Shown here piece after piece: positions 48,456 to 58,890 of a stretch of DNA of 64,000 bases. Location of the stretch: positions 558,001-622,000 of the forward strand of contig NZ_JAKRGA010000001.1 of NCBI RefSeq assembly GCF_022347785.1. Reading direction: 5' to 3'. The position numbers and the translations under genes are program-made. Below the pieces are notes generated by a model. The model did no database searches. It was not told where the DNA came from and was given only the letters and a program-made list of their open reading frames with translations. The stretch comes from Psychrobium sp. MM17-31 (GTDB lineage: Bacteria; Pseudomonadota; Gammaproteobacteria; Enterobacterales; Psychrobiaceae). Positions within the stretch are counted from its first letter, which is position 1. Each line of letters starts with the position of its first letter.

Positions 48456-49985
48456 CTAATCTTGGTAACGATCTCTGATTTCCAAGAATCTATCGAGATT
48501 ATCCATCATCAAATCGATTAGGCGCGGATCGAAATGTTTGCCCCGCTCTTCTCTAAACAAATTGAGGATTTTTTCCAGCGGCCATGCTTTTTTATAGCAA
48601 CGATCGCTACCCAAAGCATCAAACACATCGGCAATGGCAGTAATGCGTCCATAAAGATGTATTTCATCTTTAGCGAGACCTCTTGGATAACCACTGCCGT
48701 CCCATTTTTCGTGATGGGTCAGCGCAATCGTGGCGGCAATATCTAACAATACCAGCCCGGCTCCATTTAACACGTTGTAACCTTTCAGGGCATGGGTCTT
48801 CATGATTTCCCACTCTTCGCCTTCGAGTTTTCCCGGCTTATTTAATACCGCGTCAGGAATCGCGATCTTACCAACATCGTGCAAAGGTGAAGCGCTTTTA
48901 ATTAACTCTACTTCATCTTCTGGTAAGCCAACTAACTCCGCCAGCAGAGCGGAATAATACGCAACGCGTTTTACGTGGTAACCAGTTTCATTAGAGCGTG
49001 ATTCAACAACCTCACCTAAGCGATAAATGATTTCTTTTTGCGATGAATCAATAATTTCGTGTAGATAAATATTTTCGATAATCGAGATAAGATTCTCGGT
49101 AAAGATGTTCAGAATATTGCGATCAATACTAGAAATTCGATTGCCTACCTTGCCGTAGAAAATCAAACTAGCCCGCTGTCCTTTACAAAACATCACAAAA
49201 TATTGATCGCGATATATATTGCCTTGCTCAGCAATAGCTTGCTCGATTAAATCGCGCTTACTAGGCTCTAACGTTTCCAACGAAATAGCTTCTTCGAATT
49301 CGTCAGAGTCATGCAGTAAAAATCGAGAGAACTCGCCAGTCTCATTATTGATAGCATAGGCACCGGACTCATCGCCATAAACCTTATCGTCAGGAATATG
49401 CAATAACTCTTTGAGTTGCGTTAGCGTTAGACTCACGAATGATTTAAGTCCATGCATCGATGAAATACCACGCGATGCAATAATCAATCGCTCAAGCGCA
49501 GCTTTCGAGCGAATAACTGCATTGATGTCTTTATAAGAACGTAGATTTGAATAGAGAATGGTGTAAAGCTTAGCTGACGTTAATTCTGTTTTATTCTTGT
49601 AATCATTAATGTCGTAATCGCGAATCACCTGATGCTCCGGTGCTTGACCCGGTTGGCCAGTTCGCAGAACAATACGCACGGAGTGGTTATTGAGCTCACG
49701 CCTAATATATGCAGCTAACTCAAGACCCGCTTGATCGGTTTCCATTACAACATCAAGCAGAATAAGTGCAATATCGTCTTCATCAGCAAGAATGTCTTTG
49801 GCTTGACGAGCACTATAGGCATGATGCAATTCAAGCTCTCGCTCTTGAAACTCAAATGACCCCAAGGCTAACGTTGTTACCGCATGAACATCCTTTTCAT
49901 CATCAACCACCAATACTTTCCATGGTGGCCTAGAAGCAGTGACAGTTTGAACGTCTTCTTCTGAAAATAAAAACATATCGTCCAT
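48456..49985 (-). CDS. Response regulator with DUF3369 and HD-GYP domains
   Basis: Probable phosphorylation-controlled cyclic di-GMP phosphodiesterase, 509 residues. N-terminal receiver domain with acidic pair Asp28/Asp29 and phospho-acceptor Asp78 (LILLDVVM); a DUF3369 middle domain (about 170-310); a C-terminal HD-GYP domain with H-D-V-G-K at about 369-373 and HHEKWDGSGYP at about 424-434, so metal and GYP residues are intact. Start: AGGAG five bases before the ATG at 49985; a GTG two codons upstream overlaps that site. Its stop-start spacing to the HDOD gene is eight bases, so they form one operon. The partner kinase is not nearby. Confidence 0.9.
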   Translation of the reverse strand: MDDMFLFSEEDVQTVTASRPPWKVLVVDDEKDVHAVTTLALGSFEFQERELELHHAYSARQAKDILADEDDIALILLDVVMETDQAGLELAAYIRRELNNHSVRIVLRTGQPGQAPEHQVIRDYDINDYKNKTELTSAKLYTILYSNLRSYKDINAVIRSKAALERLIIASRGISSMHGLKSFVSLTLTQLKELLHIPDDKVYGDESGAYAINNETGEFSRFLLHDSDEFEEAISLETLEPSKRDLIEQAIAEQGNIYRDQYFVMFCKGQRASLIFYGKVGNRISSIDRNILNIFTENLISIIENIYLHEIIDSSQKEIIYRLGEVVESRSNETGYHVKRVAYYSALLAELVGLPEDEVELIKSASPLHDVGKIAIPDAVLNKPGKLEGEEWEIMKTHALKGYNVLNGAGLVLLDIAATIALTHHEKWDGSGYPRGLAKDEIHLYGRITAIADVFDALGSDRCYKKAWPLEKILNLFREERGKHFDPRLIDLMMDNLDRFLEIRDRYQD

Positions 49986-49993
49986 AATCACTC

Positions 49994-50833
49994 CTAACCT
50001 TGAATAATCTTAACGATGTTATGGACATTTTCCACAGACCGATCTATTACGGCACTCAATGCGTCTGCGTCCAAATCTAACTGGTAATCATCTGAAATAT
50101 GCTGAATCAATGACATTGACTTAATTTGACTCGTTTCAAAAATCTGATCGCTAATATCAATTGCAGCATTTAAACAACTACATTTCAATTGATTATTTTC
50201 ACTGCTATGAGCACTAAACTGATTGGTTACCAAATCTATCAAATCATCACCAAGTTGCCACTTCTTTAACAGCTCACTAGAAATATCGACAAATGTAAAG
50301 CCTAAGGTTTCTTTTTCAAAACCGCGTTCTTTATGTTCTTCGCCAACAACATCAGCAAGCTTAACCATATAGTATGGTAAACGTTCTAGCACTATTAGAA
50401 AACCAATATTGTGAAGTAGTCCGGCGACAAACATTGCACCTTCTTTGCGCTGAGATTTCAACTGATAAAGCTCTCGCGCAATAATGGCAGTAAACACACT
50501 ATGCTGCCAATAATCCTTGAGGTTGATTTTATTGCGGCCCGCGCCTTTAAAGACAAGAGCTGCTGACGTTGCAATTGCAATATTACACAACTCATCAGTG
50601 CCAATTTTTTGAATGGCTTCGTCTATGGTAGAAATGTTTCCCTTTCTGCTATAAAGGGCGCTATTAGCCAATTTTAATACTCGAAAAGTCAAGGCAGGGT
50701 CGTGACTAACTAAACAAGCAATGTCGTCAACAGAACTATTTTTACTGTTAACTAAACTATTCAATTGCAGGCAGATGTCTGGCAATGTGTATAGTTTATT
50801 TGCTTTAGTCACAAATTCGGAAAGCTCAAGCAT
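49994..50833 (-). CDS. HDOD-domain signalling protein
   Basis: 279 residues from the ATG at 50833; a TTG four codons earlier abuts the AAGGAG and cannot be the start. HDOD output domain: LPDICLQLNSLV, VSHDPALTFRVLKLANSALYSRKGNISTIDEAIQKIG, and FVAGLLHNIGFLIV where a catalytic HD would be (here H-N, so phosphodiesterase activity is unlikely). HDOD proteins usually act as protein-interaction modules in motility, cell-cycle or c-di-GMP signalling. It precedes the HD-GYP regulator in the same operon. Confidence 0.88.
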   Translation of the reverse strand: MLELSEFVTKANKLYTLPDICLQLNSLVNSKNSSVDDIACLVSHDPALTFRVLKLANSALYSRKGNISTIDEAIQKIGTDELCNIAIATSAALVFKGAGRNKINLKDYWQHSVFTAIIARELYQLKSQRKEGAMFVAGLLHNIGFLIVLERLPYYMVKLADVVGEEHKERGFEKETLGFTFVDISSELLKKWQLGDDLIDLVTNQFSAHSSENNQLKCSCLNAAIDISDQIFETSQIKSMSLIQHISDDYQLDLDADALSAVIDRSVENVHNIVKIIQG

Positions 50834-50946
50834 AAAAGATGACAACTCCTTTTCGACAACTTAATTTAGGGAAGACGCATTTTGCTAATAAAAAAAGTGT
50901 AGCAGAGAGATATCGCATTGCTAATTTAATACGTGATCTTATTCAA

Positions 50947-50975
50947 TAAAAAAGCCGAAGAGAACTTCGGCTTTT
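50947..50975 (-). terminator. Terminator after cysH
   Basis: AAAAAAGCCGAAG and CTTCGGCTTTTT form a perfect stem around AGAA; T runs lie on both strands. It ends the cysJIH operon. Confidence 0.9.
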
Positions 50976-51010
50976 TAGTAATTAAGTTTTAGAAAGACGT
51001 TTTATCGAAT

Positions 51011-51760
51011 TTAAATCTCGAAATGCAAACCGCATTCTCGCTTTAAGCCATTGAATCTAGTCTCTTCTTCCGTCATTCCCGCTTCGAGTTTACGGGTGGA
51101 ATGAACATCCCCTAAGCTGACATAACCTTCTTCCCACAATGGGTGATATGGCAAATCAAATTGCGTGAGATATTCATGTACCTGTTTATTGTGTAAATCA
51201 ATAATAGGTAAAAACTTATAGCGCGTACCACGAATTTCGACAAACGGCAGCCCTTCGCGGGAGCTTGCTTGCTGTGAGCGCAGACCAGAGAACCAAGTGC
51301 CAATCTCTAAATCTTCTAATGCACGCTGCATCGGCTCAACTTTATTACGCTTATTATAAGCATCTAAACCATCGAGGCCTTGCTCCCACTCTTTACCATA
51401 ACGCGCTTGTTGCCACGCAGGGCTTAGTTCGCTCTGATAAACCTTCAAGTTAAGTGACAAACGATTCGTTAGCTTGTCAATAAACTGATAGGTCTCAGGA
51501 AACAAATGGCCGGTGTCGGTTAAGATCACCGGAATATCCGCTTGCTCTTGCGTAAGAAGATGAAGCATTAACGCTGATTGAATACCGAAACTCGACGACA
51601 AGCCATGAGTGCCCGGCAAGTTAGCAAGTGCCCATTGTACGCGCTCTTGAGGCGTCAACTCAGCTAAGGCTTTATTGACCTTAGCTAGAATCGCGTGCTG
51701 ATCGGATTCTGGCGCCGATAACAGCGCCACAAAGTCGATATCATCGAACAATTTAGTCAT
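51011..51760 (-). CDS. cysH: Phosphoadenosine phosphosulfate reductase
   Basis: Reduces PAPS to sulfite with thioredoxin or glutaredoxin. 249 residues (E. coli 244). Motifs: [15 protein letters not shown] (PP-loop-like), [33 protein letters not shown], and the catalytic E-C-G-L-H near the C-terminus. The only cysteine is the one in ECGLH, so the Fe-S cysteines of APS reductases are absent and PAPS is the substrate, in keeping with cysC. It overlaps cysI by eight bases. Confidence 0.97.
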   Translation of the reverse strand: MTKLFDDIDFVALLSAPESDQHAILAKVNKALAELTPQERVQWALANLPGTHGLSSSFGIQSALMLHLLTQEQADIPVILTDTGHLFPETYQFIDKLTNRLSLNLKVYQSELSPAWQQARYGKEWEQGLDGLDAYNKRNKVEPMQRALEDLEIGTWFSGLRSQQASSREGLPFVEIRGTRYKFLPIIDLHNKQVHEYLTQFDLPYHPLWEEGYVSLGDVHSTRKLEAGMTEEETRFNGLKRECGLHFEI

Positions 51761-53441
51761 GAAAGTCTCCCGCGCTAGTTAGCACGGCTTTAACTTCTTG
51801 AGTGCGAACTAGGAAATCGCCAAAATATTCACCGTCAGTGCGCTCATTAGCAAAACGCGCGATACGGCCATCAAGATCGGCTAAGATCTCTTCTTCGTTA
51901 CCATTCTCTAGTACCATCTTACTGATACGTGTGCCGTCAAAAGCGGCGCCCAAGTACAGGTTATAACGACCAGGTCCTTTACCAACCAAACCAATTTCAG
52001 CAGCATAAGGACGCGCACAACCATTTGGACAACCAGTCATACGCATCACAATTGGCTGATCGCCAACGCCGTGTTTTTCAAGCAGTGCATCAATCTTGTC
52101 GGTAAACTCAGGGAAGTAACGCTCAGCTTCTGCCATACCTAGGGCACAAGTCGGCAGTGATACACAGGCAATAGAATGTTTACGTAGCGGCGTTAAACGC
52201 TCACCTAAAATGCCATATTGACGAGCAAGCGCTTCGATTTGCGCTTTATCTTCTTCGGCAACATTGGCAACTATCATGTTTTGGTTTGAAGTCATTCTAA
52301 AGTCGCCTTTGTGCACCTTAGCAATCTCTCTGAAACCTGTTTGAATCTCTTTACCCGGTACGTCTTTAATACGACCACATTCGATGTACAGCGTTAGATG
52401 CCATTTGCCATCAGTGCCTTTAACCCAACCAAAGCGATCGCCACGCGTAGTAAATTCAACTTGCTTTGGCGGCTGAATATCAACGCCAGAGCGCTTAGCA
52501 ACTTCGGCTCTAAAGGCTTCGATACCGTGCTTCTGTACTGTGTACTTAAGACGTGCGTATTTACGGTCGGTACGATTACCCCAATCGCGCTGAGTCGTAA
52601 TCACCGCTTTGGCAATTTCAATGGTATCTTCTAGGGCAATAAAACCTAAGTCATCAGCTAGGCGCGGGAAAGTTGTCTTATCGCCATGAGTCGCCCCCAT
52701 GCCGCCGCCAACAGTCACGTTGAAACCAATAAGCTTGCCATTGTCGCTAACAGCGATAAAGCCAAGACAGTTGGTGTACACATCAACATCATTGTGCGGC
52801 GGTACAGCAACGGCAATTTTAAATTTACGCGGTAGGTAAGTCTCACCGTACATAGGCTCAGTTTCATTGCTAGTAACCTTTTCGCCATCAAGCCAGATTT
52901 CAGCATAAGCGTTAGTACGTGGTAATAACTTTTCAGAAAGTGCCACAGACCACTCATACGCTTGTTGATGAAGCTCAGACTCAACAGGGTTTGGGTTACA
53001 CATCACGTTGCGGTTTACATCGCCACAGGCAGCAATAGAATCAAGTGATGAGGTATCAAGCGCTTGAATCAGCGGCTTTAAGTTGCGCTTTAAAATACCG
53101 TGGTACTGAAACGTTTGACGCGTGGTTAAACGAATACTTTGGCTCATGGTAAGTTCGCTAGCGATCTTATCTACGTCTAGCCATTGCTGTGGTGTGCATA
53201 CACCGCCAGGTACACGGGCACGTAGCATAAAGCTATGTAGCGGCTCTAGCTTTTGAGCTTGACGCTCAGCGCGTAAATCGCGGTCGTCTTGCTGATAAAA
53301 GCCGTGGAATTTTGACAGCTGTGTGTCATCAACATACAGCGCGCCAGTAATATTGTTTTGCAAACCTTCTTCGATAGTACCGCGCAGAAGGTTACTATCA
53401 GCTTTGATATATTCGTTAGCTGCTAATTTAGTATCGCTCAT
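51753..53441 (-). CDS. cysI: Sulfite reductase hemoprotein (beta) subunit
   Basis: Six-electron reduction of sulfite to sulfide at a siroheme coupled to a 4Fe-4S cluster. 562 residues (E. coli 570). Two ferredoxin-like/NiR-SiR repeats: [13 protein letters not shown] and [12 protein letters not shown]. The cluster cysteines are in [16 protein letters not shown] and [14 protein letters not shown]. The start shares one base with the cysJ stop and the end overlaps cysH by eight bases, showing tight translational coupling. Confidence 0.97.
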   Translation of the reverse strand: MSDTKLAANEYIKADSNLLRGTIEEGLQNNITGALYVDDTQLSKFHGFYQQDDRDLRAERQAQKLEPLHSFMLRARVPGGVCTPQQWLDVDKIASELTMSQSIRLTTRQTFQYHGILKRNLKPLIQALDTSSLDSIAACGDVNRNVMCNPNPVESELHQQAYEWSVALSEKLLPRTNAYAEIWLDGEKVTSNETEPMYGETYLPRKFKIAVAVPPHNDVDVYTNCLGFIAVSDNGKLIGFNVTVGGGMGATHGDKTTFPRLADDLGFIALEDTIEIAKAVITTQRDWGNRTDRKYARLKYTVQKHGIEAFRAEVAKRSGVDIQPPKQVEFTTRGDRFGWVKGTDGKWHLTLYIECGRIKDVPGKEIQTGFREIAKVHKGDFRMTSNQNMIVANVAEEDKAQIEALARQYGILGERLTPLRKHSIACVSLPTCALGMAEAERYFPEFTDKIDALLEKHGVGDQPIVMRMTGCPNGCARPYAAEIGLVGKGPGRYNLYLGAAFDGTRISKMVLENGNEEEILADLDGRIARFANERTDGEYFGDFLVRTQEVKAVLTSAGDFHD

Positions 53442-55222
53442 TAGTAAACATCCTTCTGATAGCGCTTGCTATCACGTAAGTTAATTAGGTATTCGTTAGC
53501 TTCTTCAATCGTTTTATTACCGTATTCGCTGATCACATCAACTAGTGCTTGATGCACGTCTTTCGCCATGTAGTTGGCATCGCCACAAATGTACAGTGAC
53601 GCGCCATTTTCTAGCCACTGGAAGATATCTTTGCCCTGCTCAACAATGCGGTGCTGAACGTAAACTTTTTCTTCTTGATCACGAGAGAACGCTAAATCGA
53701 TGCGGTTTAACACGCCGCGCTCTTTAAAGTCTTGTAGCTCAACTTGGTATAAGAAATCATCGGTAAAGTGTTGGTTACCGAAGAATAACCAGTTTTCACC
53801 ACTCGCTTCTGTGTTATCACGCTCTTGTAAGAAGGCGCGGAATGGCGCAATCCCCGTACCTGGACCAATCATAATGGCAGACTTATCTTGTGCCGGTAGA
53901 CGGAAGTTATCGTTGTGCTCAACAAATACACGTACTTGCGAGTCTTCTTGCAGACGGTGCGCTAGGAAGCTTGAAGCCGCGCCCTGATGGGCGTGACCAT
54001 GAGCGTCGTATTCAACCACAGCAACAGTTAGGTGAACTTCTTCTTCAACTTCACTCATTGCAGAGGCAATAGAATAGAGACGTGGTGTTAGCTTGCGCAA
54101 TGCAGCAACAAGCTGCTCGGTGCTAATTGCCGCAGGATAGTCACGTACAACATCAATCACTTGGCGCTGGGTAATATAAGCACGAGTTGCGTCTTTGTCT
54201 TCGCTTAGCTTAACTAATTCACTGATATTAGCTGCTTCACCATAAGCGCTAATAAAACCAGGATGAAGCTGAGTTAACTCATAGTTTTCAATGAGTGCTT
54301 GTTCGATAGTTAATGTCTCGCCACCAACATCAACTGTTGCGGCAGCATCGATATTTAATAGCGTCAGTAAGTCACTCACTAGCTTAGGATCGTTATCGAA
54401 CCATACGCCTAATGCATCACCAGGCTGGTAAGTAATACCTGAGTCTTCTAATGAAATCTCGATGTGTCTAACGTCTTTATTAGCACTGCGCGCAGTAATC
54501 TTAGGATTCGCTAATAAAGTTGCTTTATACGGATTTTTCTTGGTGTACTGACTTTTGCCACTACCAAATGCTGGTGCACTGGCAGCTGCCACTGGAGCCG
54601 CCGCAGTTAACGTTTCTTGAACAATGCTAAGAGCCCCAGCCGCCCACGCAGCTGCGTCCTCTTCATAATCGACATCACAATCTTTACGTTCAAGTACAGA
54701 TTGCGCGCCTAACGCTGCTAAACGCTCATCAAAATCAATGGCTGTTTGACAGAAAAATTCGTAACTAGAATCACCTAGACCTAATACTGAATATTTAAGG
54801 CCGTCTAACTTTGGTGCGCGCTTTGAGGCTAAGAATTCGTGTAATTGAATGGCATCATCAGGCGGCTCGCCTTCACCATTGGTACTGACAACAATTAATA
54901 GGTGGCTTTCATTTTTAAGCTGCTTCGCCTTGTAATTGCCCATCGACACTAACTCAACGTTAATGCCCATAGCCTTCGCTTGCTCAGCTACTTCACCAGC
55001 AACCCCTTTCGAGTTACCCGTTTGCGAGCCGTACATTACGGTTAATTTACCGGCAGGCACATCGGCGACAGGAGCTACAGCCCCACCTTGACTAATACCA
55101 GCGAGATAACCGCTGACCCATGAGAGTTCCACTGCCGACATTGAAGCCGTCAGCTGTTTTAATGAGTCGATCTGCTGCTGTGACAGCGGACTGCTCAATG
55201 AATTTAATTGTTGTAGTGACAT
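53441..55222 (-). CDS. cysJ: Sulfite reductase flavoprotein (alpha) subunit
   Basis: Passes electrons from NADPH through FAD and FMN to CysI. 593 residues (E. coli 599). N-terminal flavodoxin domain ([41 protein letters not shown]), a linker, FAD-binding domain (RLYSIASAM), NADPH-binding domain ([31 protein letters not shown]) and the conserved end [16 protein letters not shown]. First gene of cysJIH. The 187 bases upstream hold its promoter; no CysB site could be assigned by eye. Confidence 0.97.
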   Translation of the reverse strand: MSLQQLNSLSSPLSQQQIDSLKQLTASMSAVELSWVSGYLAGISQGGAVAPVADVPAGKLTVMYGSQTGNSKGVAGEVAEQAKAMGINVELVSMGNYKAKQLKNESHLLIVVSTNGEGEPPDDAIQLHEFLASKRAPKLDGLKYSVLGLGDSSYEFFCQTAIDFDERLAALGAQSVLERKDCDVDYEEDAAAWAAGALSIVQETLTAAAPVAAASAPAFGSGKSQYTKKNPYKATLLANPKITARSANKDVRHIEISLEDSGITYQPGDALGVWFDNDPKLVSDLLTLLNIDAAATVDVGGETLTIEQALIENYELTQLHPGFISAYGEAANISELVKLSEDKDATRAYITQRQVIDVVRDYPAAISTEQLVAALRKLTPRLYSIASAMSEVEEEVHLTVAVVEYDAHGHAHQGAASSFLAHRLQEDSQVRVFVEHNDNFRLPAQDKSAIMIGPGTGIAPFRAFLQERDNTEASGENWLFFGNQHFTDDFLYQVELQDFKERGVLNRIDLAFSRDQEEKVYVQHRIVEQGKDIFQWLENGASLYICGDANYMAKDVHQALVDVISEYGNKTIEEANEYLINLRDSKRYQKDVY

Positions 55223-55369
55223 GTCAATTACCTGAAAGACGCCCTATTGCTAATAGCAAGCATACTAACGCGCGCTTCAAATAACCCAAAAGAATAAAAA
55301 TTGATTTTTTATTTCTTTTTTGAATAAAAAGAAAGGAAGGATATAGGAATAAGATAGAAGAAAATGAAA

Positions 55370-55390
55370 TGCCCCACGAAACGTGAGGCA
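55370..55390 (-). terminator. Terminator after the TIGR04219 gene
   Basis: On the minus strand TGCCTCACG pairs with CGTGGGGCA (one G-U pair) around TTT, followed by TTTCATTTTC. The wobble pair forms only in the minus-strand RNA, which fixes its direction. Confidence 0.7.
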
Positions 55391-55409
55391 TTAGGCAGGT
55401 ATTAGCAGA

Positions 55410-56159
55410 TTAGAAGTGAACTTCTAAACCAGCAAAGAAACCTGAAAACTCGAGATCGGCATTGATGTCATCAACATCATCAAGCTCAATCACAACTTCG
55501 CGATAACCGGCAGTTAAGGCCACATCAACGGCAATATTATCTATAAGATCGTAACCTAGGCCCACTTCGTAATCGTGAACTTTACTGCCATCGTATGACA
55601 CAAAGTTAGCGTCGCCGTATACGTATAATCCCGCAAAAGGAATACGTACTTTTGCAGCAGCATAACCCATAGGTAACCATACTGAAACTTCTTCCATACT
55701 TGATTGCGTGCCGTCTTCAACTAGGAAATCACCTTTAATGTTCTTGGCGGTTAAACCAAAATCAAAAGCAACTAAATCGTTGTCTAATAACTCCCAGTAT
55801 AAAGTTGCATCGTTATTAGTGAAATCCAACGTCGTATCGATATTCTCGTTAACGCGATAGGTCTTTCCACCAAAAGTGAAAGCCGCATTAAGGTCAGCGC
55901 TACCGTTAGTTTCTAATTTACCAACACGAATACGAGCATTCGGCACTAATGGTACTGGATGTTCGAATTTCAAATACAGGTTAGTATTGGTTTTTTCTTC
56001 GAAAGCAAAGTCAACAAGATTAGCGTTTTGTGAGAAGCCACCACTGGCTTCGTTTTGCCAACCTTGAGCACCAACATAAACGCCTAACACATCAGCTTTA
56101 GCTGGCAGTGCAAATGCAGTAACAAGTGCAGATGCAAGGGCAAGTTTTTTAAAAGTCAT
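55410..56159 (-). CDS. Outer-membrane beta-barrel protein, TIGR04219-type
   Basis: 249 residues. Signal peptide (LALASALVTAFALPAKA, cleavage near AKA-DVL), then alternating beta strands of a small barrel opening with VLGVYVGAQGWQNEASG and ending in an aromatic C-terminal strand, GFFAGLEVHF, the Phe-terminated signature for BAM insertion. The opening matches the TIGR04219 outer-membrane family of marine gammaproteobacteria. Function unknown. Monocistronic. Confidence 0.8.
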   Translation of the reverse strand: MTFKKLALASALVTAFALPAKADVLGVYVGAQGWQNEASGGFSQNANLVDFAFEEKTNTNLYLKFEHPVPLVPNARIRVGKLETNGSADLNAAFTFGGKTYRVNENIDTTLDFTNNDATLYWELLDNDLVAFDFGLTAKNIKGDFLVEDGTQSSMEEVSVWLPMGYAAAKVRIPFAGLYVYGDANFVSYDGSKVHDYEVGLGYDLIDNIAVDVALTAGYREVVIELDDVDDINADLEFSGFFAGLEVHF

Positions 56160-56237
56160 TTCAAATCCTTGATTTTAAAATATTTATAAATTTAATCTGC
56201 GGCAAATTCTTCGTGACCACTGCCACTACTTTGCTCT

Positions 56238-57224
56238 TTATCCTTGCTGTAACAAGGTGTTAAGGTCGATTATCGCAGCATTAGCGCGAGAAATATAGTT
56301 AGCCATGACTAAAGAATGATTGGCCATAGGTCCAAAACCACTACCATTTAAGATCATTGGCGACCAAATCGTGTCTTGTGTTTGCTCTAGCTCGCGAATA
56401 ATTTGTCGCAAACTCACCAAGGCATTTTTCTTCTCCAGCACCGCGTGAAAATCAATTTCAATGGCTTTTAAGAAATGAATTAACGCCCAGCTAGAGCCGC
56501 GTGCTTCATAAAATACATCGTCAAGTTGCCACCAACTGGTTTTTACTAATTGATTACTCGCCGTGCCAGTTGATTGAGTGGCAGCACTATCACCCGCTAA
56601 ATCTGTGTTTAAGCGCTCTTGCCCCACACTGGCGCTTAGGCGTTGTGACAAGCTACCAAGACGCTTTTCAACTTCTTTTAACCACTCAGTTAAATTATCG
56701 GCACGGGCGTAGAACTGTGCATCGGATGCTGGATTCGCTAAGCGAGTACGATATAACTCGAAATGTTTAAGAGCTTTTTTGTACTCACTTTCAGTACTTG
56801 GGAAAATCCAGCGGTTGTTGTCAAAATTGAGACTAGGCTGCGCCTTGACCAAATCAGGATCTTCAACCGATTGCGATTGAGAACGAGATAAATCGTTGCG
56901 CAGCACTAACGCCAAATCACGCACTTGCTGCAGCGCGCCGTATTCAAAAGCAGGCATATTATCCATTAGTACCGACGGATACATTTTATCGTTAGTTAAA
57001 TAGCCACCCGGCTTATTAAGCAAGGTATCAGTTACCGAAATAACCGCGGTCATGGTGGCAAAACCAGTAACAGGATCGACACCCAAGGTTTGGGCTTGCT
57101 CAACACTTAGCTGCTTAATATCAGCAACGTCAGGCTCAATATCCCACCAAATAGACAACACGCCACCAACGGCTACAACGCCAGCAACGATGCCCGCCAC
57201 AATATTCTTGTTAAACTTAATCAT
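56238..57224 (-). CDS. DUF2333 family protein
   Basis: 328 residues. One N-terminal membrane helix (IVAGIVAGVVAVGGVLSIWW) then an alpha-rich periplasmic domain with the DUF2333 features GGYLTNDKMYPSVLMDNMPAFEYGALQQVRDLA (across about residues 73-105) and DDVFYEARGSSWALIHFLKAIEIDF. No biochemical role is established for the family. GAGGG precedes the ATG. Neighbours do not suggest a function. Confidence 0.8.
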   Translation of the reverse strand: MIKFNKNIVAGIVAGVVAVGGVLSIWWDIEPDVADIKQLSVEQAQTLGVDPVTGFATMTAVISVTDTLLNKPGGYLTNDKMYPSVLMDNMPAFEYGALQQVRDLALVLRNDLSRSQSQSVEDPDLVKAQPSLNFDNNRWIFPSTESEYKKALKHFELYRTRLANPASDAQFYARADNLTEWLKEVEKRLGSLSQRLSASVGQERLNTDLAGDSAATQSTGTASNQLVKTSWWQLDDVFYEARGSSWALIHFLKAIEIDFHAVLEKKNALVSLRQIIRELEQTQDTIWSPMILNGSGFGPMANHSLVMANYISRANAAIIDLNTLLQQG

Positions 57225-57296
57225 AATAACGCCCTCATTGGCTTAATTCTATCTGCCTGCAACATAGCAAAAATTATTGATAATACAAAGAATAAA

Positions 57297-57322
57297 ACGC
57301 GATTGAGAGCACTCAATCGCGT
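57297..57322 (-). terminator. Terminator after the PspC-domain gene
   Basis: CGCGATTGAG (57298-57307) pairs with CTCAATCGCG (57312-57321) around AGCA; on the minus strand GTTTTATT follows. Confidence 0.85.
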
Positions 57323-57346
57323 ATTTAAAATAGGAGTTTAGAACTA

Positions 57347-57553
57347 TTAGTCTAGCCAGCGATTCTTCGGCGGTAAAGTCACCGCCAAAATCACATAGAT
57401 AATCAGAGTAGGAACAGAGAAGAGTAATAACGAAACTAATGCTGCAATACGCACCCATTTACGTTCAACGTTAAGACCACGGGCGATACCAGCACAAATA
57501 CCAGCAACCAAACCATTGGTTGTATCTTTTCTAAAACGGTGTAATAAGCTCAT
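57347..57553 (-). CDS. PspC-domain membrane protein
   Basis: 68 residues from the ATG at 57553, which has AGGGA eight bases upstream; a longer frame exists but lacks a site. PspC domain: GLVAGICAGIARGLNVERKWVRIAALVSLLL in parts from about residue 13, with one or two membrane helices. PspC helps sense inner-membrane stress in the phage-shock response; here it is a lone gene with no pspA or pspB nearby. A sigma-54-like site (57597-57612) is in place for it. Confidence 0.85.
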   Translation of the reverse strand: MSLLHRFRKDTTNGLVAGICAGIARGLNVERKWVRIAALVSLLLFSVPTLIIYVILAVTLPPKNRWLD

Positions 57554-57596
57554 ATAACATTCCCTAATCATTTCATAAATCAATTACGCTGATTTA

Positions 57597-57612
57597 ATCA
57601 AGGTATGTGCCA
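57597..57612 (-). promoter_or_regulatory. Possible sigma-54 promoter for the PspC-domain gene
   Basis: Minus strand: TGGCAC (57612-57607), five bases, TTGAT (57601-57597). This matches the consensus except that the -12 GC is GA. Transcription would start near 57585, about 32 bases before the ATG. psp operons are sigma-54-dependent in E. coli, which supports the guess. Confidence 0.4.
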
Positions 57613-57720
57613 TATAAATAACCTATTGTTATATATAAGGTAAGTTAACTTAAACAATATTTAAAAAAGCTAAAAATACTAGTTTTTCGCTATTTTGACC
57701 ATTCAAAAAGTATAGTTCAA

Positions 57721-58695
57721 TTAAACTGCTGGCTCACTCACTAACGACAGCGCTTGTTCAATCACTTCTATGCCAGCGCCTTTCTTAGTGGCGTTTTCAC
57801 TGATATAACGACGCCATTGTTTAGCCCCCGTCATCCCCATAAAGAGCGTTAGCATATGACGGGAAATATGATTTAACTTACCGCCATTTTGCAGGTGTTT
57901 ATCGATGTATGGCAGCATGTGTTCTACTACCTGATGACGTGACAGAATTTCACGATCATCGCCAAATATCTCGCTATCAACACCCGCTAACACATATGGA
58001 TTCTGATAGGCTTCGCGACCAATCATTACGCCATCAACATGTTCTAAATGTTCTTTAGTTTGCTCTAGGCTAGTAATACCTCCGTTAATAGAGATAATTA
58101 AATCGCTAAAATCGCGCTTTAGTTGATAAACACATTCATAGTTTAGTGGCGGAATTTCACGATTCTGCTTCGGACTTAAGCCACTAAGCCATGCTTTACG
58201 GGCATGAACAATAAAGGTTTCACAGCCAGCTTCACTTACTTCACCAACAAAATCAGTTAAAAACTGGTAACTATCTAACTCATCGATACCGATGCGATGT
58301 TTTACTGTTACAGGAATATCAACTACTGCTCGCATCGCATCAACGCATTCAGCCACCAGCTTAGGTTCAGCCATTAGACACGCGCCGAAACGACCGTTTT
58401 GCACGCGATCCGACGGACAGCCCACATTGAGGTTCACTTCATCATAGCCATATTCTTGCGCGCGTTTAGCACAAACAGCCAAATCAGCAGGATTACTCCC
58501 CCCAAGCTGCAATGCCAATGGATGCTCTTCATCGTTATAAGATAAGTAATCCCCTTTACCATGAATAATCGCGCCAGTGGTTACCATCTCCGTATAAAGC
58601 AATTGATGCTTACTAATCAAGCGAACCATGTAACGATAGTGCCTATCTGTCCAGTCCAACATAGGCGCAATGGAAAGGCGATGTGAATTATTCAT
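57721..58695 (-). CDS. dusA: tRNA-dihydrouridine(20/20a) synthase
   Basis: FMN enzyme that reduces uridine 20/20a in the tRNA D-loop. 324 residues. TIM-barrel entry [28 protein letters not shown], catalytic Cys in [33 protein letters not shown] (DusA-type), [22 protein letters not shown] and [16 protein letters not shown] for FMN phosphate. The DusA subtype follows from the KHRIGID and [12 protein letters not shown] segments. Monocistronic. Confidence 0.95.
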   Translation of the reverse strand: MNNSHRLSIAPMLDWTDRHYRYMVRLISKHQLLYTEMVTTGAIIHGKGDYLSYNDEEHPLALQLGGSNPADLAVCAKRAQEYGYDEVNLNVGCPSDRVQNGRFGACLMAEPKLVAECVDAMRAVVDIPVTVKHRIGIDELDSYQFLTDFVGEVSEAGCETFIVHARKAWLSGLSPKQNREIPPLNYECVYQLKRDFSDLIISINGGITSLEQTKEHLEHVDGVMIGREAYQNPYVLAGVDSEIFGDDREILSRHQVVEHMLPYIDKHLQNGGKLNHISRHMLTLFMGMTGAKQWRRYISENATKKGAGIEVIEQALSLVSEPAV

Positions 58696-58819
58696 GAGTA
58701 ACTTTTACCGTAAAAACAACTGTGGAATTTAGTGGCGGCAATTGTAATGGAAAGGCGGTTTAGGCACAAAGTTAATATTGAAATTTGAGATACTAAGCTT
58801 GATATCAAACGGGCATGGC

Positions 58820-58855
58820 GAAAAAATTAATGAATACCTTCTTCTTATTCATTAA
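58820..58855 (-). terminator. AT-rich terminator after the propeller-GGDEF gene
   Basis: On the minus strand TTAATGAATA and TATTCATTAA (58846-58855 with 58827-58836) form a 10-base stem, followed by TTTTTT. The stem has no G/C core, so strength is uncertain. Confidence 0.5.
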
Positions 58856-58890
58856 GTTAATTTGCCTAAAAAAGATATCATTGGACTCGA

